Source: Natronococcus sp. AD-5 (GTDB taxonomy: Archaea; Halobacteriota; Halobacteria; Halobacteriales; Natrialbaceae). Taken from it: a DNA stretch of 64,000 bases. The stretch spans positions 1,364,001 to 1,428,000 of the forward strand of contig NZ_CP132294.1 of assembly GCF_030734285.1 (NCBI RefSeq), written 5' to 3'. Under the pieces are notes generated by a model. It searched no databases. It was not told where the DNA came from and saw only the letters and a list, made by a program, of their open reading frames with translations. The translations under genes were made by a program, and so were the position numbers. Positions 29,484 through 39,191 of the stretch are shown here, piece after piece; the stretch's first letter is position 1, and each line of letters starts with the position of its first letter.

Positions 29484-29894
29484 TCAGAGATCGACGACCC
29501 ACACCCGGAACTCCTCGGGGAGTCCGTACGCACGACGGAACACCGTATCGAGAAACTGCCCGATCCGGTTCGGATCCGCCTTCGCGCTGATCCGGACGTT
29601 GACGCCCTCGGTTTCCTCGGGTCGGTTCAGTTCGTCTATTTTGAACACCGGATACTCCGAGAGCAGCCCCTTGAGCGCCTCGAGTTCCGCGTCGGTGCAG
29701 TCGAGGTTGATCGTCCCGTCGGCGAACTGGATCCACGGCGTGCCCAGTTCGGGGTCGAGGCCCTCCGCTGCCGCGAGCGACTCCTCGTCGACTTCGAAGG
29801 TCACGAACCCGCCACCGCGCTCGCGGTGCGCCTGGATCCCCTCGGCGTACAGTTTCCGCCGGGCCGTCGGATCGACGGCGTCGAATCGAGTCAT
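29484..29894 (-). CDS. Conserved haloarchaeal protein, function unknown
   Basis: A 136-residue soluble alpha/beta protein with no membrane segment: [20 protein letters not shown], then [40 protein letters not shown] and a C-terminal [13 protein letters not shown] recognise it as a type seen in other haloarchaea but cannot name the family. It is divergent from adk, with about 60 bases between. The frame opens four residues earlier (29906); the ATG at 29894 is the better start. Confidence 0.65.
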   Translation of the reverse strand: MTRFDAVDPTARRKLYAEGIQAHRERGGGFVTFEVDEESLAAAEGLDPELGTPWIQFADGTINLDCTDAELEALKGLLSEYPVFKIDELNRPEETEGVNVRISAKADPNRIGQFLDTVFRRAYGLPEEFRVWVVDL

Positions 29895-29953
29895 ACCCGT
29901 ACGCATGTGCCCGATTCTTTAAGCCTTTATGCGGCGCCGCTGAACGTGGGGAC

Positions 29954-30589
29954 ATGGCACAGCCACGAATCCTGATCCTGGGCGCGCCCGGAGCAGGGAA
30001 AGGAACCCAGAGCGCAAAGATCGCGGACGAGTTCGACGTCGAGCACATCACGACCGGCGACGCGCTCCGTGCGAACAAGGACATGGACATCTCGGAGATG
30101 GACACCGAGTACGACACGCCCCGAGAGTACATGGACCAGGGCGAACTCGTCCCCGACGAGGTCGTCAACGCCATCGTCGACGAGGCCCTCTCCCAGGCCG
30201 ACGGCTTCGTCCTCGACGGCTACCCGCGAAATCTCGAGCAGGCCGAGGAACTCGAGGACATGACCGACCTCGACGTCGTCCTCTACCTCGACGTCGGCGA
30301 GGACGAACTCGTCCACCGCCTGACCGGCCGTCGGATGGACCCCGAAACGGGCGAGATCTACCACGTCGAGTACAACCCGCCGGAGGATCCCGAGGTCGAG
30401 GCGCGACTCGAGCAGCGCGACGACGACACCGAGGAGACGGTCAAAGAACGGCTGCGAGTCTATCGAGAGAACACCGAACCGGTTATCGAATATTACGAGG
30501 ACGAAGGGACGCTCGAGCGCGTCGACGGCGAGCAGTCCCCCGACGAGGTCTGGAAAGACGTCAAAGCGACGATCGAAGACGCCGCGTAA
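29954..30589 (+). CDS. adk: Adenylate kinase
   Basis: Converts ATP + AMP to two ADP. The 211-residue product has the P-loop [18 protein letters not shown]-binding region [15 protein letters not shown], the [13 protein letters not shown] motif and a lid region [20 protein letters not shown], without zinc cysteines. In most archaea adk follows secY directly; here it lies about 21 kb downstream. The gene ends next to the converging pilin-like gene. Confidence 0.95.
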   Translation: MAQPRILILGAPGAGKGTQSAKIADEFDVEHITTGDALRANKDMDISEMDTEYDTPREYMDQGELVPDEVVNAIVDEALSQADGFVLDGYPRNLEQAEELEDMTDLDVVLYLDVGEDELVHRLTGRRMDPETGEIYHVEYNPPEDPEVEARLEQRDDDTEETVKERLRVYRENTEPVIEYYEDEGTLERVDGEQSPDEVWKDVKATIEDAA

Positions 30590-32077
30590 TCAGTTCTCTT
30601 CTATTTCGATCTGGTGTTCGGCGACGTTAAGATAGGTGATCTGTGGTGGGAGCAGGGATTCATCTGGATAAATATCGAGCTCAGCGTCCTCGAGGCTCTC
30701 GTCGTATTCGAACTCTCCAGCGCTGGACTGGACCTCAACTGATGAGGCGACCACCGACCCGTAAAAATCAAAGTTTGATTGGAAGCACACCTGCATTCCA
30801 CAACTCGAGCTCCAGTCTTCTCCGCTTCCGCCTGCATAGATTACACCTTCGTACCGCGCACCACTACCGAACCCGATCTCAGCGATGGATTCGGAAGATA
30901 GAACCATCTGTATTACTGTCGCATCCTCGTTTTCTTCACAATCGTTTTTAGTGACACAGACGTGTCCTGCATGGTTGCTACTCGCAAGATAATCGCCAGT
31001 AGTGTACACACCTAAACTGTTCCCTTCCTCGTAATCGTTTACGGTGATCGTCTCGTCTTCAGTCTTGATATCCCCATCTACGACGAGTGTCGCGTTCCCG
31101 TCCGAAAGATTGAAATCCAACTGTCCACCATCGATTTCGTCTGCGTAATAGACGCCGTCCTCGAGGGAGTGGTACCCGCTAACCGTCTCGAGATCAGTCA
31201 CGTCTTCATCCTCGGGATCCGTCTCGTTCATTAACCGATTTATTTCCTCGTCGAGTGGCGGGAAGGACGCGTTCTCAGCCGAAACGTTTTGATGTTTGTG
31301 ACTTTCGAAATCACTTGCGTAAACTGCACCTGAAGAGAATGCGTCGGATACTTCTCGGTACCCAAACTCAACGGTGACCGTTCCGCTCTGGTTCTCCTCA
31401 TAGGTTTCGACTCCTTGAACTGATGTTGGCCCACCCTGACGCTCAAAATATGTTTCCCAACCGCGATAGTATTCGCTTGTAATCTTGACTGTGACGGTAT
31501 CTCCCTGAACGAGGTTCGCTTCCGTCAGTGGATCTGTCTCGCTGTGTCTGACGGTGATGTCCCCCGAGCTGAGATCCGCCTCGTCTTTCGCCTTGATGAT
31601 CGGGAACGAGAGCGATTCGGCCTCGGCGTCGAAGTAGATCGGTGGCGAGGAGACGACCTGCGTCTCTTCGCCCGTTTCGTGGAAGACGGCTCCGGCCTGG
31701 TAAGCGATTCTGGTACCGTCGTCTCCCTCGTACTCGATCGCACCGATGTGGATGGTCTCGTTGACGTCTCCGCCCGAGATATGAAGCGTACTCGTGTTCG
31801 TCTTCACCACCGCCCCGTGCTCCCCCGCGTCGAGATCGATCGATTGTGAGACGTCGTCATTTGCCGAGACGGTGTGCATGTTCTGACTGAGTTCGATAAA
31901 CGCCTGCAAGACGCGTTCTTCCTCGGTCTGGTGTTCGGTCGCGGTCAGGACTTCGCCACCGACCAGCAGGATTCCGGCGCTGGCGACGGCCACCATTCCG
32001 ATCAGTATCACGAACCCGATTAATGCGGCTTGACCGCGCTCCGTCGAAATAGGTGCTCCGTCGCCGACATCACTCAT
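30590..32077 (-). CDS. Type IV pilin-like secreted protein of haloarchaea (DUF7289-like)
   Basis: Predicted surface protein. The N-terminus has a class III-type pilin signal: charged STERGQ followed by hydrophobic AALIGFVILIGMVAVASAGI. The 495-residue rest is acidic, Ser/Thr/Asn-rich, beta-structured, with many N-x-S/T sites (HISGGDVNETIH, ENQSGTV) and two cysteine pairs (HVCVTKNDCEE, SSCGMQVCF) near residues 375 and 430. GC content, especially in 30600-31500, is lower than in neighbours. It sits between adk and DUF106, which normally belong to one operon, so it looks inserted. Family call from memory. Confidence 0.65.
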   Translation of the reverse strand: MSDVGDGAPISTERGQAALIGFVILIGMVAVASAGILLVGGEVLTATEHQTEEERVLQAFIELSQNMHTVSANDDVSQSIDLDAGEHGAVVKTNTSTLHISGGDVNETIHIGAIEYEGDDGTRIAYQAGAVFHETGEETQVVSSPPIYFDAEAESLSFPIIKAKDEADLSSGDITVRHSETDPLTEANLVQGDTVTVKITSEYYRGWETYFERQGGPTSVQGVETYEENQSGTVTVEFGYREVSDAFSSGAVYASDFESHKHQNVSAENASFPPLDEEINRLMNETDPEDEDVTDLETVSGYHSLEDGVYYADEIDGGQLDFNLSDGNATLVVDGDIKTEDETITVNDYEEGNSLGVYTTGDYLASSNHAGHVCVTKNDCEENEDATVIQMVLSSESIAEIGFGSGARYEGVIYAGGSGEDWSSSCGMQVCFQSNFDFYGSVVASSVEVQSSAGEFEYDESLEDAELDIYPDESLLPPQITYLNVAEHQIEIEEN

Positions 32078-32101
32078 AGCTTCCTAGATGAAACATCACG
32101 A

Positions 32102-32113
32102 TAATAAAACTCT
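32102..32113 (-). promoter_or_regulatory. Archaeal TATA box for the pilin-like gene
   Basis: Minus-strand TTTTATTATC lies about 26-35 bases upstream of the ATG at 32077, a spacing that fits a leaderless or nearly leaderless transcript. Confidence 0.45.
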
Positions 32114-32326
32114 CGACTGATCAAACAATCCGCCATCGTCCATCTCGCTCGTTTTCACGGCCCGAGGGATAGGACGCCCAACTCGAGTAGAGAACGAGCG
32201 ATGGTCGCAGCCGACATGAAGAAGCGAAGCGGTTCGAGCACCGATTCGCCACTCGCGCGAGAATCGGAACCGCGGTATCCCCGAAGATAAACACTTGTAT
32301 ATCGGACGTGCCCTACCTTCCGTCAG

Positions 32327-33274
32327 ATGACGCGTACAGCCGAGAAGATCAACGCCCTCGTCCGCGAGGATTCCTCGATGACGGACGCCCTCGAGGCCAT
32401 TCGGGAGGAAGCCGACAGGAACGGCGGCGAGGTCCAGTGGGGCGACGTCAACGACGATCTGACCAGCGGACAGTGGGGTCGACTGATCGAGAAAGGTGTG
32501 CTGGTCGACGGCGACGATGGGTTCGAAATCGCCGACCGCGAGGCCTACGACGAGGCGCTCGACAGCGACGGTAGCACCGACGTTTCCGACGTCGACATCG
32601 ACGAGGAGGAAGCGAGCTGGTCGCAGTGGGACAAGATGGCCGGCGCCGGGTCGGTCCTGCTGATGATCGGCTACTGGTTCGACTCGGTGCGAGACACCGT
32701 CGGGAGCACGATCAACTTCGCACTGGGACCGCTCGACGCGGCGCTGCCGTTCTACGCCGTGATCCTCTCCGTCGCGCTGCTGACCGGCCTGTACTCGACG
32801 CTCCTGCAGGCGAACCTGATGAATCCGGAACGCATCGGGAAGTACCAGGAGCGGATGAAGGCGATGCAGGATAAACAGCAGGACGTTCGCGACCGCAAGA
32901 ACGAAGCCGAAGAGCGCGGCGCGAGCGAGGCCGAGATCGAGCGCCTCGAGAACGAGATGGAGAAAGTCCGCGAGGAGCAGATGGAGGCCATGGCGGACAA
33001 CATCGGGATGTTCAAAGAGCAGTTCCGACCGATGGTCTGGATCATGCTGTTGACGATCCCGCTGTTCCTCTGGATGTACTGGAAGATCCAGAGCGTGGGC
33101 GTCGCCGATGCGGAAGCGACCGTCATCATGCCGATCGTCGGCGAGACCGGCTGGAGCGACGGACTGCTCGGCCCGATGCAGGCCTGGATCGTCTGGTACT
33201 TCCTCTGCTCGATGGGCTTTACGCAACTGCTTCGCAAGTCGCTGAACATCGACATGACGCCGACGAGCGCCTGA
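32327..33274 (+). CDS. DUF106 / EMC3-type membrane insertase homologue
   Basis: Archaeal YidC/Oxa1-like protein thought to help insert membrane proteins; it is related to EMC3/TMCO1. The 315-residue product has an N-terminal soluble domain (residues 1-100, helical, ends acidic), TM1 near 110-125, TM2 near 145-165, a cytosolic coiled coil about 170-220 ([38 protein letters not shown]), and further TM segments at 230-248 and 280-300. It stands upstream of cmk and truB, as is typical of the archaeal spc operon tail. Confidence 0.9.
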   Translation: MTRTAEKINALVREDSSMTDALEAIREEADRNGGEVQWGDVNDDLTSGQWGRLIEKGVLVDGDDGFEIADREAYDEALDSDGSTDVSDVDIDEEEASWSQWDKMAGAGSVLLMIGYWFDSVRDTVGSTINFALGPLDAALPFYAVILSVALLTGLYSTLLQANLMNPERIGKYQERMKAMQDKQQDVRDRKNEAEERGASEAEIERLENEMEKVREEQMEAMADNIGMFKEQFRPMVWIMLLTIPLFLWMYWKIQSVGVADAEATVIMPIVGETGWSDGLLGPMQAWIVWYFLCSMGFTQLLRKSLNIDMTPTSA

Positions 33275-33411
33275 ATCCGGCGTCGACCGCTCCCCTGTTA
33301 ACGGCGTCCGCCACGAGCGGTCGTCGAAACGCGTCCCTCAGTCACACGTTCACGAGCGTATTTCGTCCGCGGATTCAAAACCCATTTTACCCGTCCCATC
33401 GCAGTTCGGAT

Positions 33412-33990
33412 ATGTTACTCACCGTCTCCGGCCCGCCGGGAAGCGGGAAGAGCACGACTGCGGAGTTGCTCGCCGACGCGTTCGATCTCGACCACGTCAG
33501 CGGCGGCGACATCTTTCGTGAGCTGGCTGACGAGCGCGGCTACACCCCCCTCGAGTTCAACAAGCTCGCGGAGGAGAACGAGACGATCGACCGCGATCTC
33601 GATCGCCGGCTTCGCGAAATCGCCATCGAAGAGGATCACCTCGTGCTCGAGTCGCGCCTGGCGGGTTGGCTCGCCGGCGACCACGCCGACTTCCGGTTCT
33701 GGCTCGACGCGCCGCCGCAGGTCCGCGGTCACCGGATCGCCGAACGCGAGGAGAAAGATCACGCTCGAGCGACCGAGGAGACGAAGGCGCGCGAGGCGAG
33801 CGAGGCCCAGCGGTACGAGGAGTACTACGGCATCGACATCCGGGATCTGACGATCTACGATCTCTCGGTGAACACGGCCCGCTGGGATCCCGATGCCGTC
33901 CTCGACATGCTCGTGACCGCCGTCGAGGAGTACGATCCGAACGGTGACGAAGGAAAGTCGACCGTCACCGGCGTCGAGTACGACTTCTGA
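33412..33990 (+). CDS. cmk: Cytidylate kinase, archaeal type
   Basis: Phosphorylates CMP/dCMP with ATP. The 192-residue product has the P-loop [14 protein letters not shown], the NMP-binding segment [17 protein letters not shown] and a lid-like region [20 protein letters not shown] with [11 protein letters not shown] following. The last base of its TGA stop is the first base of the truB start, so they are likely co-transcribed. Confidence 0.94.
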   Translation: MLLTVSGPPGSGKSTTAELLADAFDLDHVSGGDIFRELADERGYTPLEFNKLAEENETIDRDLDRRLREIAIEEDHLVLESRLAGWLAGDHADFRFWLDAPPQVRGHRIAEREEKDHARATEETKAREASEAQRYEEYYGIDIRDLTIYDLSVNTARWDPDAVLDMLVTAVEEYDPNGDEGKSTVTGVEYDF

Positions 33991-34892
33991 TGGCACTCCG
34001 TGGCCCACCCGAGGAACGCTCGCCCGCCGACCTCCTCACCTTCGGGGTCGTCAACCTCGACAAATCCCCCGGACCGTCCTCCCACCAAGTGAGCGGCTGG
34101 CTTCGCGACGCGGTCGCCGACACCTTAGCCGAGCGCGATGAGGGAACGATCGACCAGGCGGCCCACGCCGGCACCCTCGATCCGAAGGTGACCGGCTGCC
34201 TCCCGATCATGCTCGGCGACGCGACGCGGCTCGCACAGACGTTCCTCGAGGGCGCGAAGGAGTACGTCGCCGTCCTCGAGTGTCACGCCCCCGTTCCGAC
34301 CGACGTCGAGTCGGTCGCCGCCGAGTTCGAGGGGCCGATCTACCAGAAGCCGCCGCGAAAGAGCGCGGTCTCGCGTCGCCTGCGCGTGCGCGAGATTCAC
34401 GACTTCGAGGTGCTCGAGACCGACGACCGACGGGCGCTCCTGCGAATTCGGTGTGAAAGCGGCACCTACGTCCGGAAGCTCTGTCACGATCTCGGCCTCG
34501 CGCTGGGGACGGGAGGGCACATGGGACACCTCCGGCGGACGGCGACGACGCCGTTCGACGACTCGACGCTGCACACCGCCCAGGAGTTCTACGACGCGCT
34601 CGCCTTCTGGCTCGAGGACGACGATCCCGAGCCGCTGTTCGAGGTCGTCGAGCCGGCCGAGCGGATCCTCGAGCACGTTCCGAGCGTGGTGATCGCCGAG
34701 AGCGCGGCCCGACAGGTCGCGACGGGCGCCCCGGTGTACGCGCCGGGCGTGCTCGAGGCGGACGACGTCGATCACGGCTCGCTCGTCGCGTGTTACACGC
34801 CGAACGGGGCGGCGGTCTGCCTGGGAGCGGTAGCCGGCGATCCGGACGCGGAGAGCGGCGTCGTCGTCGACCTCGAGCGCGTGCTGGTCTGA
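33990..34892 (+). CDS. truB: tRNA pseudouridine synthase / Cbf5 (H/ACA RNP catalytic subunit)
   Basis: Makes pseudouridine in rRNA with H/ACA guide RNAs and at tRNA position 55. The 300-residue product has NLDKSPGPSSHQVSGWLR, the catalytic-Asp motif HAGTLDPKVTGCLPIMLG, the RIRCESGTYVRKLCHDLGL motif, and a C-terminal PUA domain (VYAPGVLEADDVDHGSLVAC). The Asp of GTLDPK is intact. Confidence 0.94.
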   Translation: MALRGPPEERSPADLLTFGVVNLDKSPGPSSHQVSGWLRDAVADTLAERDEGTIDQAAHAGTLDPKVTGCLPIMLGDATRLAQTFLEGAKEYVAVLECHAPVPTDVESVAAEFEGPIYQKPPRKSAVSRRLRVREIHDFEVLETDDRRALLRIRCESGTYVRKLCHDLGLALGTGGHMGHLRRTATTPFDDSTLHTAQEFYDALAFWLEDDDPEPLFEVVEPAERILEHVPSVVIAESAARQVATGAPVYAPGVLEADDVDHGSLVACYTPNGAAVCLGAVAGDPDAESGVVVDLERVLV

Positions 34893-34912
34893 TATCGACG
34901 GCGGACTTCCGC

Positions 34913-35023
34913 TCACCCGGGCGGCTCGTACTTCACCGGACGATACCCAGAGCGGCGGAGCGACTCGACGAACCGCTCGCGTTGTTCGGGGACCGTCCTC
35001 TCGACGCGTACCGTTCGTCGCAT
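34913..35023 (-). CDS. Possible 36-residue protein
   Basis: Short minus-strand frame between truB and the Liv operon: MRRTVRVERTVPEQRERFVE, then SLRRSGYRPVKYEPPG. It is soluble, strongly basic, and has codon use and word composition like a real haloarchaeal peptide, but no promoter or family supports it. It faces away from the downstream operon. Listed for completeness. Confidence 0.3.
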   Translation of the reverse strand: MRRTVRVERTVPEQRERFVESLRRSGYRPVKYEPPG

Positions 35024-35109
35024 CGAACTCGCGACGTCGGATTCTCCGCGCCGGTGTTGACATGTCAACCGTTCACCTGATGCCGACATAGGGGAAGTAT
35101 ATACCCATC

Positions 35110-36465
35110 ATGGGGAGCGACGTCACACGACGCGCAGTGCTGAGGCGGACCGCCACGGTCGGCGCGATCGGTTCGGTCGGTATCGCCGGCTGTCTCGACG
35201 AGAACGGTACCGCAGGAACCGACGACACGCTGACGATCGGGGCGATCCAGCCCGTCTCGGGCGAACTCGAGTACTACGGCCGGATCAGCCTGATGGGGTT
35301 CTACTCCGGACTGGCGTACAAGTACGACCTCGAGCCGATCGAGGAGCTGACGACGGGGACCTACGAGCTGGAGCCCGACGACGGACCGACGATCGAAATC
35401 ATCGTCGAAGACACCGAGTTCGTTCCGGATAGGGCCCAGCGCGTCGCGGAGGATCTGGTCGTCGACGACGATATCGACATCCTGTTCGGGGGATCGTCCT
35501 CCGACGGCGTTCGCCAGATCATTCCCAACGTGGTCGACGAAGCGAACGTTCCGTTCATCATCGGCCCCGCCGCCGACGGGGACATCACTGTCTCCGAAAA
35601 CCACTGTCACGAACTCGCGTTCCGGGCGAGCGAGCACACGGCGATGGACGCCCGCGCCGGCGGCCGGTACGTCGCGGAAGAGGGCGACGTCTCGACGGTC
35701 GCCATCTTCGCGGCGGAAGGGGCGTTCGGAGAGGGAGTCGCCAACAACTACCGGGAGGTGTTAGAAGCGCAAGGCGTCGAGGTGCTCGAGCCGCGCTTCG
35801 TCGAAGCGGGGTACAGCGAGTTCGAGGGCATGTTCGACGAGGCGATCGACCAGGGTGCCGACGGCGTCGTCGGGGGGTTTACGTTTATCACGCTACCCGA
35901 GTTCCTTCCGACGGCGATGGCCTACGAAGACGTCCAGGTTTTCGGCGGGTTCGCGGAACTCGTCACCACGCGGGTCGTGGGCCAGTCCGTCGTGGCGACC
36001 CTCGGCGAGAATTTCACCGCGGAAGATATCGAAGACGCGGGGCTCGGTCCGTTCACGACGCGGTACCACTGGAACCAGTACGACAACGAGATCAACGACG
36101 ATTTCGTCGTTCTCCACGTCAACGCCTACGATCAGGTCCCCGACCTCTTCAGCGCCGGGACGTTCGTCGGCGCGTCGGCGCTCGCCCAGGCGGTCGAGGA
36201 GACCGACTCGACCGCCGGCGAGGAGATCGCCGAGGCGATGCGCGGGATGACGGTCGCGGATACGCCGAAGGGCGAGGACGCCTACACCTTCCAAGAGCAC
36301 AACAACCAGGCCGCCTCCGCGATGACCGTCGCCTGGCCGGTCCCGACGAGCGAGGTGTACGAGGACACCTGGGACGCATCGGTGATGCCCGGAGAGCCGA
36401 TCCGGACCTACGAGCCCGACGAGGTAACGGTTCCGGCGGACGAGGCGAGCTGCGATCTCAGCTGA
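35110..36465 (+). CDS. livK: ABC transporter substrate-binding lipoprotein, branched-chain amino acid type
   Basis: Captures substrate outside the membrane for the Liv-type importer that follows. The 451-residue product has a Tat signal (TRRAVLRRTATVGAIG) and a lipobox GIAGC at about residue 33-37, so it should be exported folded and lipid-anchored. The mature part is a periplasmic-binding fold of the LivK family: IGAIQPVSGELEYYGRISLM, RAQRVAEDLVVDDDIDILFG, VNEANVPFI-type segment. Substrate could be branched-chain amino acids, urea or short amides; sequence alone does not decide. First of a five-gene operon. Confidence 0.9.
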   Translation: MGSDVTRRAVLRRTATVGAIGSVGIAGCLDENGTAGTDDTLTIGAIQPVSGELEYYGRISLMGFYSGLAYKYDLEPIEELTTGTYELEPDDGPTIEIIVEDTEFVPDRAQRVAEDLVVDDDIDILFGGSSSDGVRQIIPNVVDEANVPFIIGPAADGDITVSENHCHELAFRASEHTAMDARAGGRYVAEEGDVSTVAIFAAEGAFGEGVANNYREVLEAQGVEVLEPRFVEAGYSEFEGMFDEAIDQGADGVVGGFTFITLPEFLPTAMAYEDVQVFGGFAELVTTRVVGQSVVATLGENFTAEDIEDAGLGPFTTRYHWNQYDNEINDDFVVLHVNAYDQVPDLFSAGTFVGASALAQAVEETDSTAGEEIAEAMRGMTVADTPKGEDAYTFQEHNNQAASAMTVAWPVPTSEVYEDTWDASVMPGEPIRTYEPDEVTVPADEASCDLS

Positions 36466-36474
36466 GGGCGACGC

Positions 36475-37320
36475 ATGTTACTCTCGACTCAGAACCTCAC
36501 CAAAGAGTTCGACGGGATCACCGCCGTCGACGGCGTCGACTTCGCGCTCGAGGAGGGCGAACTCTGTTCGGTGATCGGCCCGAACGGAGCGGGCAAAACG
36601 ACGTTCTTCAATCTGCTCACGGGCGTCCTCGAGCCGACGGCGGGAACGGTCGAGTTCGACCCGTCGGATCGAGACGCGGAGACGACCGGCGCTGACGACG
36701 AGGGCGTCGTCGACATCACCGCGGCCTCGCCGCACGAAACCGCGCTGCTCGGGCTCCACCGATCGTACCAGATCACGAACGTCTTTCCGACGGTCTCGGT
36801 CCGCGAGAACGTCCGGGTCGCCGTCCAGGCCCACCGCGGGCGCGACTCCTGGAAGTTCTGGCGCAACGTCAACACCTTCGACGACCACGTCGCGGCGGCC
36901 GACTCGATCCTCGAGCGGATCGGTCTCGCGGGCGTCGCCGACCGGACCGCCGAGAACCTCAGTCACGGCGAGAAACGCAACCTCGAGATCGGCATCGCCC
37001 TCGCCGGCGATCCGGACGTGCTGTTGCTCGACGAGCCGACGGCCGGCGTCTCGAGCGAGGACGTCGATCAGGTGACGGAGATCATCGAAGACGTCGCCGA
37101 GGATCACGCGATCGTGCTGATCGAGCACAACATGGACGTCGTGATGGGGATCAGCGACCGCGTCGCCGTCCTGAACGGGGGCGAACTGATCGCCCAGGGC
37201 GAACCCGAAGACGTGCGACGGAGCGAGGACGTTCGGCGCGCCTATCTGGGCGGCTACGAGAGAAACGCCTCGAGCGCCGATCCGGAGGACGGTACCGATC
37301 GAGGGGTGTCGGCCGGATGA
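36475..37320 (+). CDS. livG: ABC transporter ATPase, LivG type
   Basis: One of two ATPases powering the Liv importer. The 281-residue product has Walker A GPNGAGKTTFFNLLTG, the Q-loop area RSYQITNVFPTVSV, signature ENLSHGEKRNLEIGIALAGD, Walker B VLLLDEPTAGVS and the switch His in VLIEHNMDVV. An insert with an acidic stretch (DPSDRDAETTGADDEGVVDI) lies between Walker A and the Q-loop. It overlaps livF by four bases. Confidence 0.93.
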   Translation: MLLSTQNLTKEFDGITAVDGVDFALEEGELCSVIGPNGAGKTTFFNLLTGVLEPTAGTVEFDPSDRDAETTGADDEGVVDITAASPHETALLGLHRSYQITNVFPTVSVRENVRVAVQAHRGRDSWKFWRNVNTFDDHVAAADSILERIGLAGVADRTAENLSHGEKRNLEIGIALAGDPDVLLLDEPTAGVSSEDVDQVTEIIEDVAEDHAIVLIEHNMDVVMGISDRVAVLNGGELIAQGEPEDVRRSEDVRRAYLGGYERNASSADPEDGTDRGVSAG

Positions 37321-38072
37321 GCGGCGGTAGCGTCGAAACGACGGACGCTCGAGCGGGCGACCGCGAGCGGTCGACGACCCTGCTCGAACTCGAGAACGTC
37401 CACACCTACTACGGCGAGAGCCACGTCCTACAAGGGGTCGATCTCTCGGTCGAGGAAGGCGAGATCGTCGCCCTCATCGGCCGCAACGGGGTCGGAAAGA
37501 CGACGACGCTCCGGTCGATCCTTCAGTTGACGCCGCCCCGCGAGGGGACGGTTCGATTCAGGGGCGAGGACGTCACCGGCGAGCGCACCCACGAGGTCGC
37601 CGGCGAGGGGATCGGGTGGGTGCCCGAAGGGCGGCGGATGTTCGGCTACCTCACCGTCGAAGAGAACGTTCGCGTGTCGGTCGGATCGGATCGGGACTAC
37701 GAGGCGTTACGCGACCACGTCTTCGAGTTGTTCCCCGACCTCGAGCGGTTCCGCGACAAGGAGGCGCGGAACCTGAGCGGCGGACAGCAACAGATGCTCG
37801 CGATCGCGCGCGGGATGGTCGGCGACAACGATCTCCTGCTGGTCGACGAACCGAGCGAGGGGCTGGCGCCGATGATCGTCGACCAGGTCGTCGACGCGCT
37901 CCGGGAAGCGTCGACGGAGACGACCATGATCCTGGTCGAACAGAACTTCCCGCTGGCGATGGATCTGGCCGACAGGTTCTACCTGCTCGATCACGGGACG
38001 GTCGTCGAGTCCGGATCCACGGAAGGTGTTACCGCCGACGACGAACGACTCCGGAGGTATCTGTCGGCATGA
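37317..38072 (+). CDS. livF: ABC transporter ATPase, LivF type
   Basis: Second ATPase of the Liv importer. The 251-residue product has Walker A GRNGVGKTTTLRSIL, signature NLSGGQQQMLAIARGM, Walker B LLLVDEPSEGLAP and the switch region MILVEQNFPLAM. The first 22 residues are a short charged extension. Overlaps both livG and livH by four bases (ATGA). Confidence 0.93.
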   Translation: MSGGSVETTDARAGDRERSTTLLELENVHTYYGESHVLQGVDLSVEEGEIVALIGRNGVGKTTTLRSILQLTPPREGTVRFRGEDVTGERTHEVAGEGIGWVPEGRRMFGYLTVEENVRVSVGSDRDYEALRDHVFELFPDLERFRDKEARNLSGGQQQMLAIARGMVGDNDLLLVDEPSEGLAPMIVDQVVDALREASTETTMILVEQNFPLAMDLADRFYLLDHGTVVESGSTEGVTADDERLRRYLSA

Positions 38073-39148
38073 CGGGGGTCGCGACTGCACTGACGTCGCT
38101 CGTTCCGGCGCTGGTACCGGCGGCGGTCGTTCAGGACGCGCCGCTCGCTATCGACGCGGTCGGTCGCCTCGTCCAGCCCGGTACCCTCGCGCGGATCGTC
38201 ATCGAGGGGCTCGGCAAGGCGGCGGTCTACTTCATCATCGCCGTCGGGCTGACGCTCGTCTTCGGCCTCATGGGCGTGCTCAACTTCGCTCACGGCGCGT
38301 TCGCGATGCTCGGTGCGTATCTCGGCGGCGTCTTGCTGGTCCTTGCCGTCTCGAGCGGCACGGGGCCGATCGCCCGGGTCGCCTTCTTCGTCGTCGTCGC
38401 AGCCGTCGTCTTCGCGCTCATGACGGCCTTCGGCAGCGTCCTCGAGGTCGGTCTCGTCAGGCCGATCTACGATCGGACGCCGATGTATCAGATCCTGCTG
38501 ACGTTCGGTATCGGTCTGATCCTGGAGGAGGGGGCCCGGATCGTGACGTCGGTACGGGGACTCCAGCCCGAGCCGTCCTGGACGGCAGCGGCATCGACGA
38601 TTCCTGCACCGTTCGAAAATTCGATCGGCGTCGTTCAGACGCTGTTCGGCGTGAGTATTCCCGGGTTTTACCCGTTCGCAATCGCGGCCGGCACTGTCGT
38701 CGCCGGTAGCGTGTGGTTGTTCCTCAATCGGACCCTGTACGGCCTGTACATCCGGGCGGGAAGCGAAGACCCCGAGATGGTCGAAGCCCTCGGTATCGAC
38801 GTCCGCAAGGCGTTCACGGTCGTCTTCGGTCTCGGAACCGGCCTCGCGGCCGTCGGCGGCGTCTTCCTCACGTGGGATCCGACCTGGGGCGCGAGCGTCC
38901 TGCTCAACATGGACGTGTTGCTGTACGCGTTCGTCGTCGTCGTCATCGGCGGCCTCGGCTCGTTCAAAGGAACCCTCGCGGCGGCGGTGATCGTCGGCGT
39001 CGCCGACTCGCTGACGACGTGGCTGTTCAACACCGGGATCGTCCCCTTCCCCGGCTTGTCGGAGGTTACGGTCTTCGCGCTGCTCGTGATCGCGCTGATC
39101 GTGCGTCCACAGGGGCTGTACGGCGTCGAGGAGGTGGGCGGCCATTAG
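38069..39148 (+). CDS. livH: ABC transporter permease, LivH type
   Basis: Membrane channel half of the Liv importer. The 359-residue product has about eight hydrophobic segments and the family motif GLTLVFGLMGVLNFAHGAF near residue 66-84, as well as VVVIGGLGSFKGTLAAAVIVG near the C-terminus. The same frame is open further upstream over livF, but the ATG at 38069, overlapping the livF stop, gives the right start. Confidence 0.93.
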   Translation: MTGVATALTSLVPALVPAAVVQDAPLAIDAVGRLVQPGTLARIVIEGLGKAAVYFIIAVGLTLVFGLMGVLNFAHGAFAMLGAYLGGVLLVLAVSSGTGPIARVAFFVVVAAVVFALMTAFGSVLEVGLVRPIYDRTPMYQILLTFGIGLILEEGARIVTSVRGLQPEPSWTAAASTIPAPFENSIGVVQTLFGVSIPGFYPFAIAAGTVVAGSVWLFLNRTLYGLYIRAGSEDPEMVEALGIDVRKAFTVVFGLGTGLAAVGGVFLTWDPTWGASVLLNMDVLLYAFVVVVIGGLGSFKGTLAAAVIVGVADSLTTWLFNTGIVPFPGLSEVTVFALLVIALIVRPQGLYGVEEVGGH

Positions 39149-39191
39149 CCCGACCCGCGACGGCCGCGTCAGCGGTGACGGCGGTACCGAC

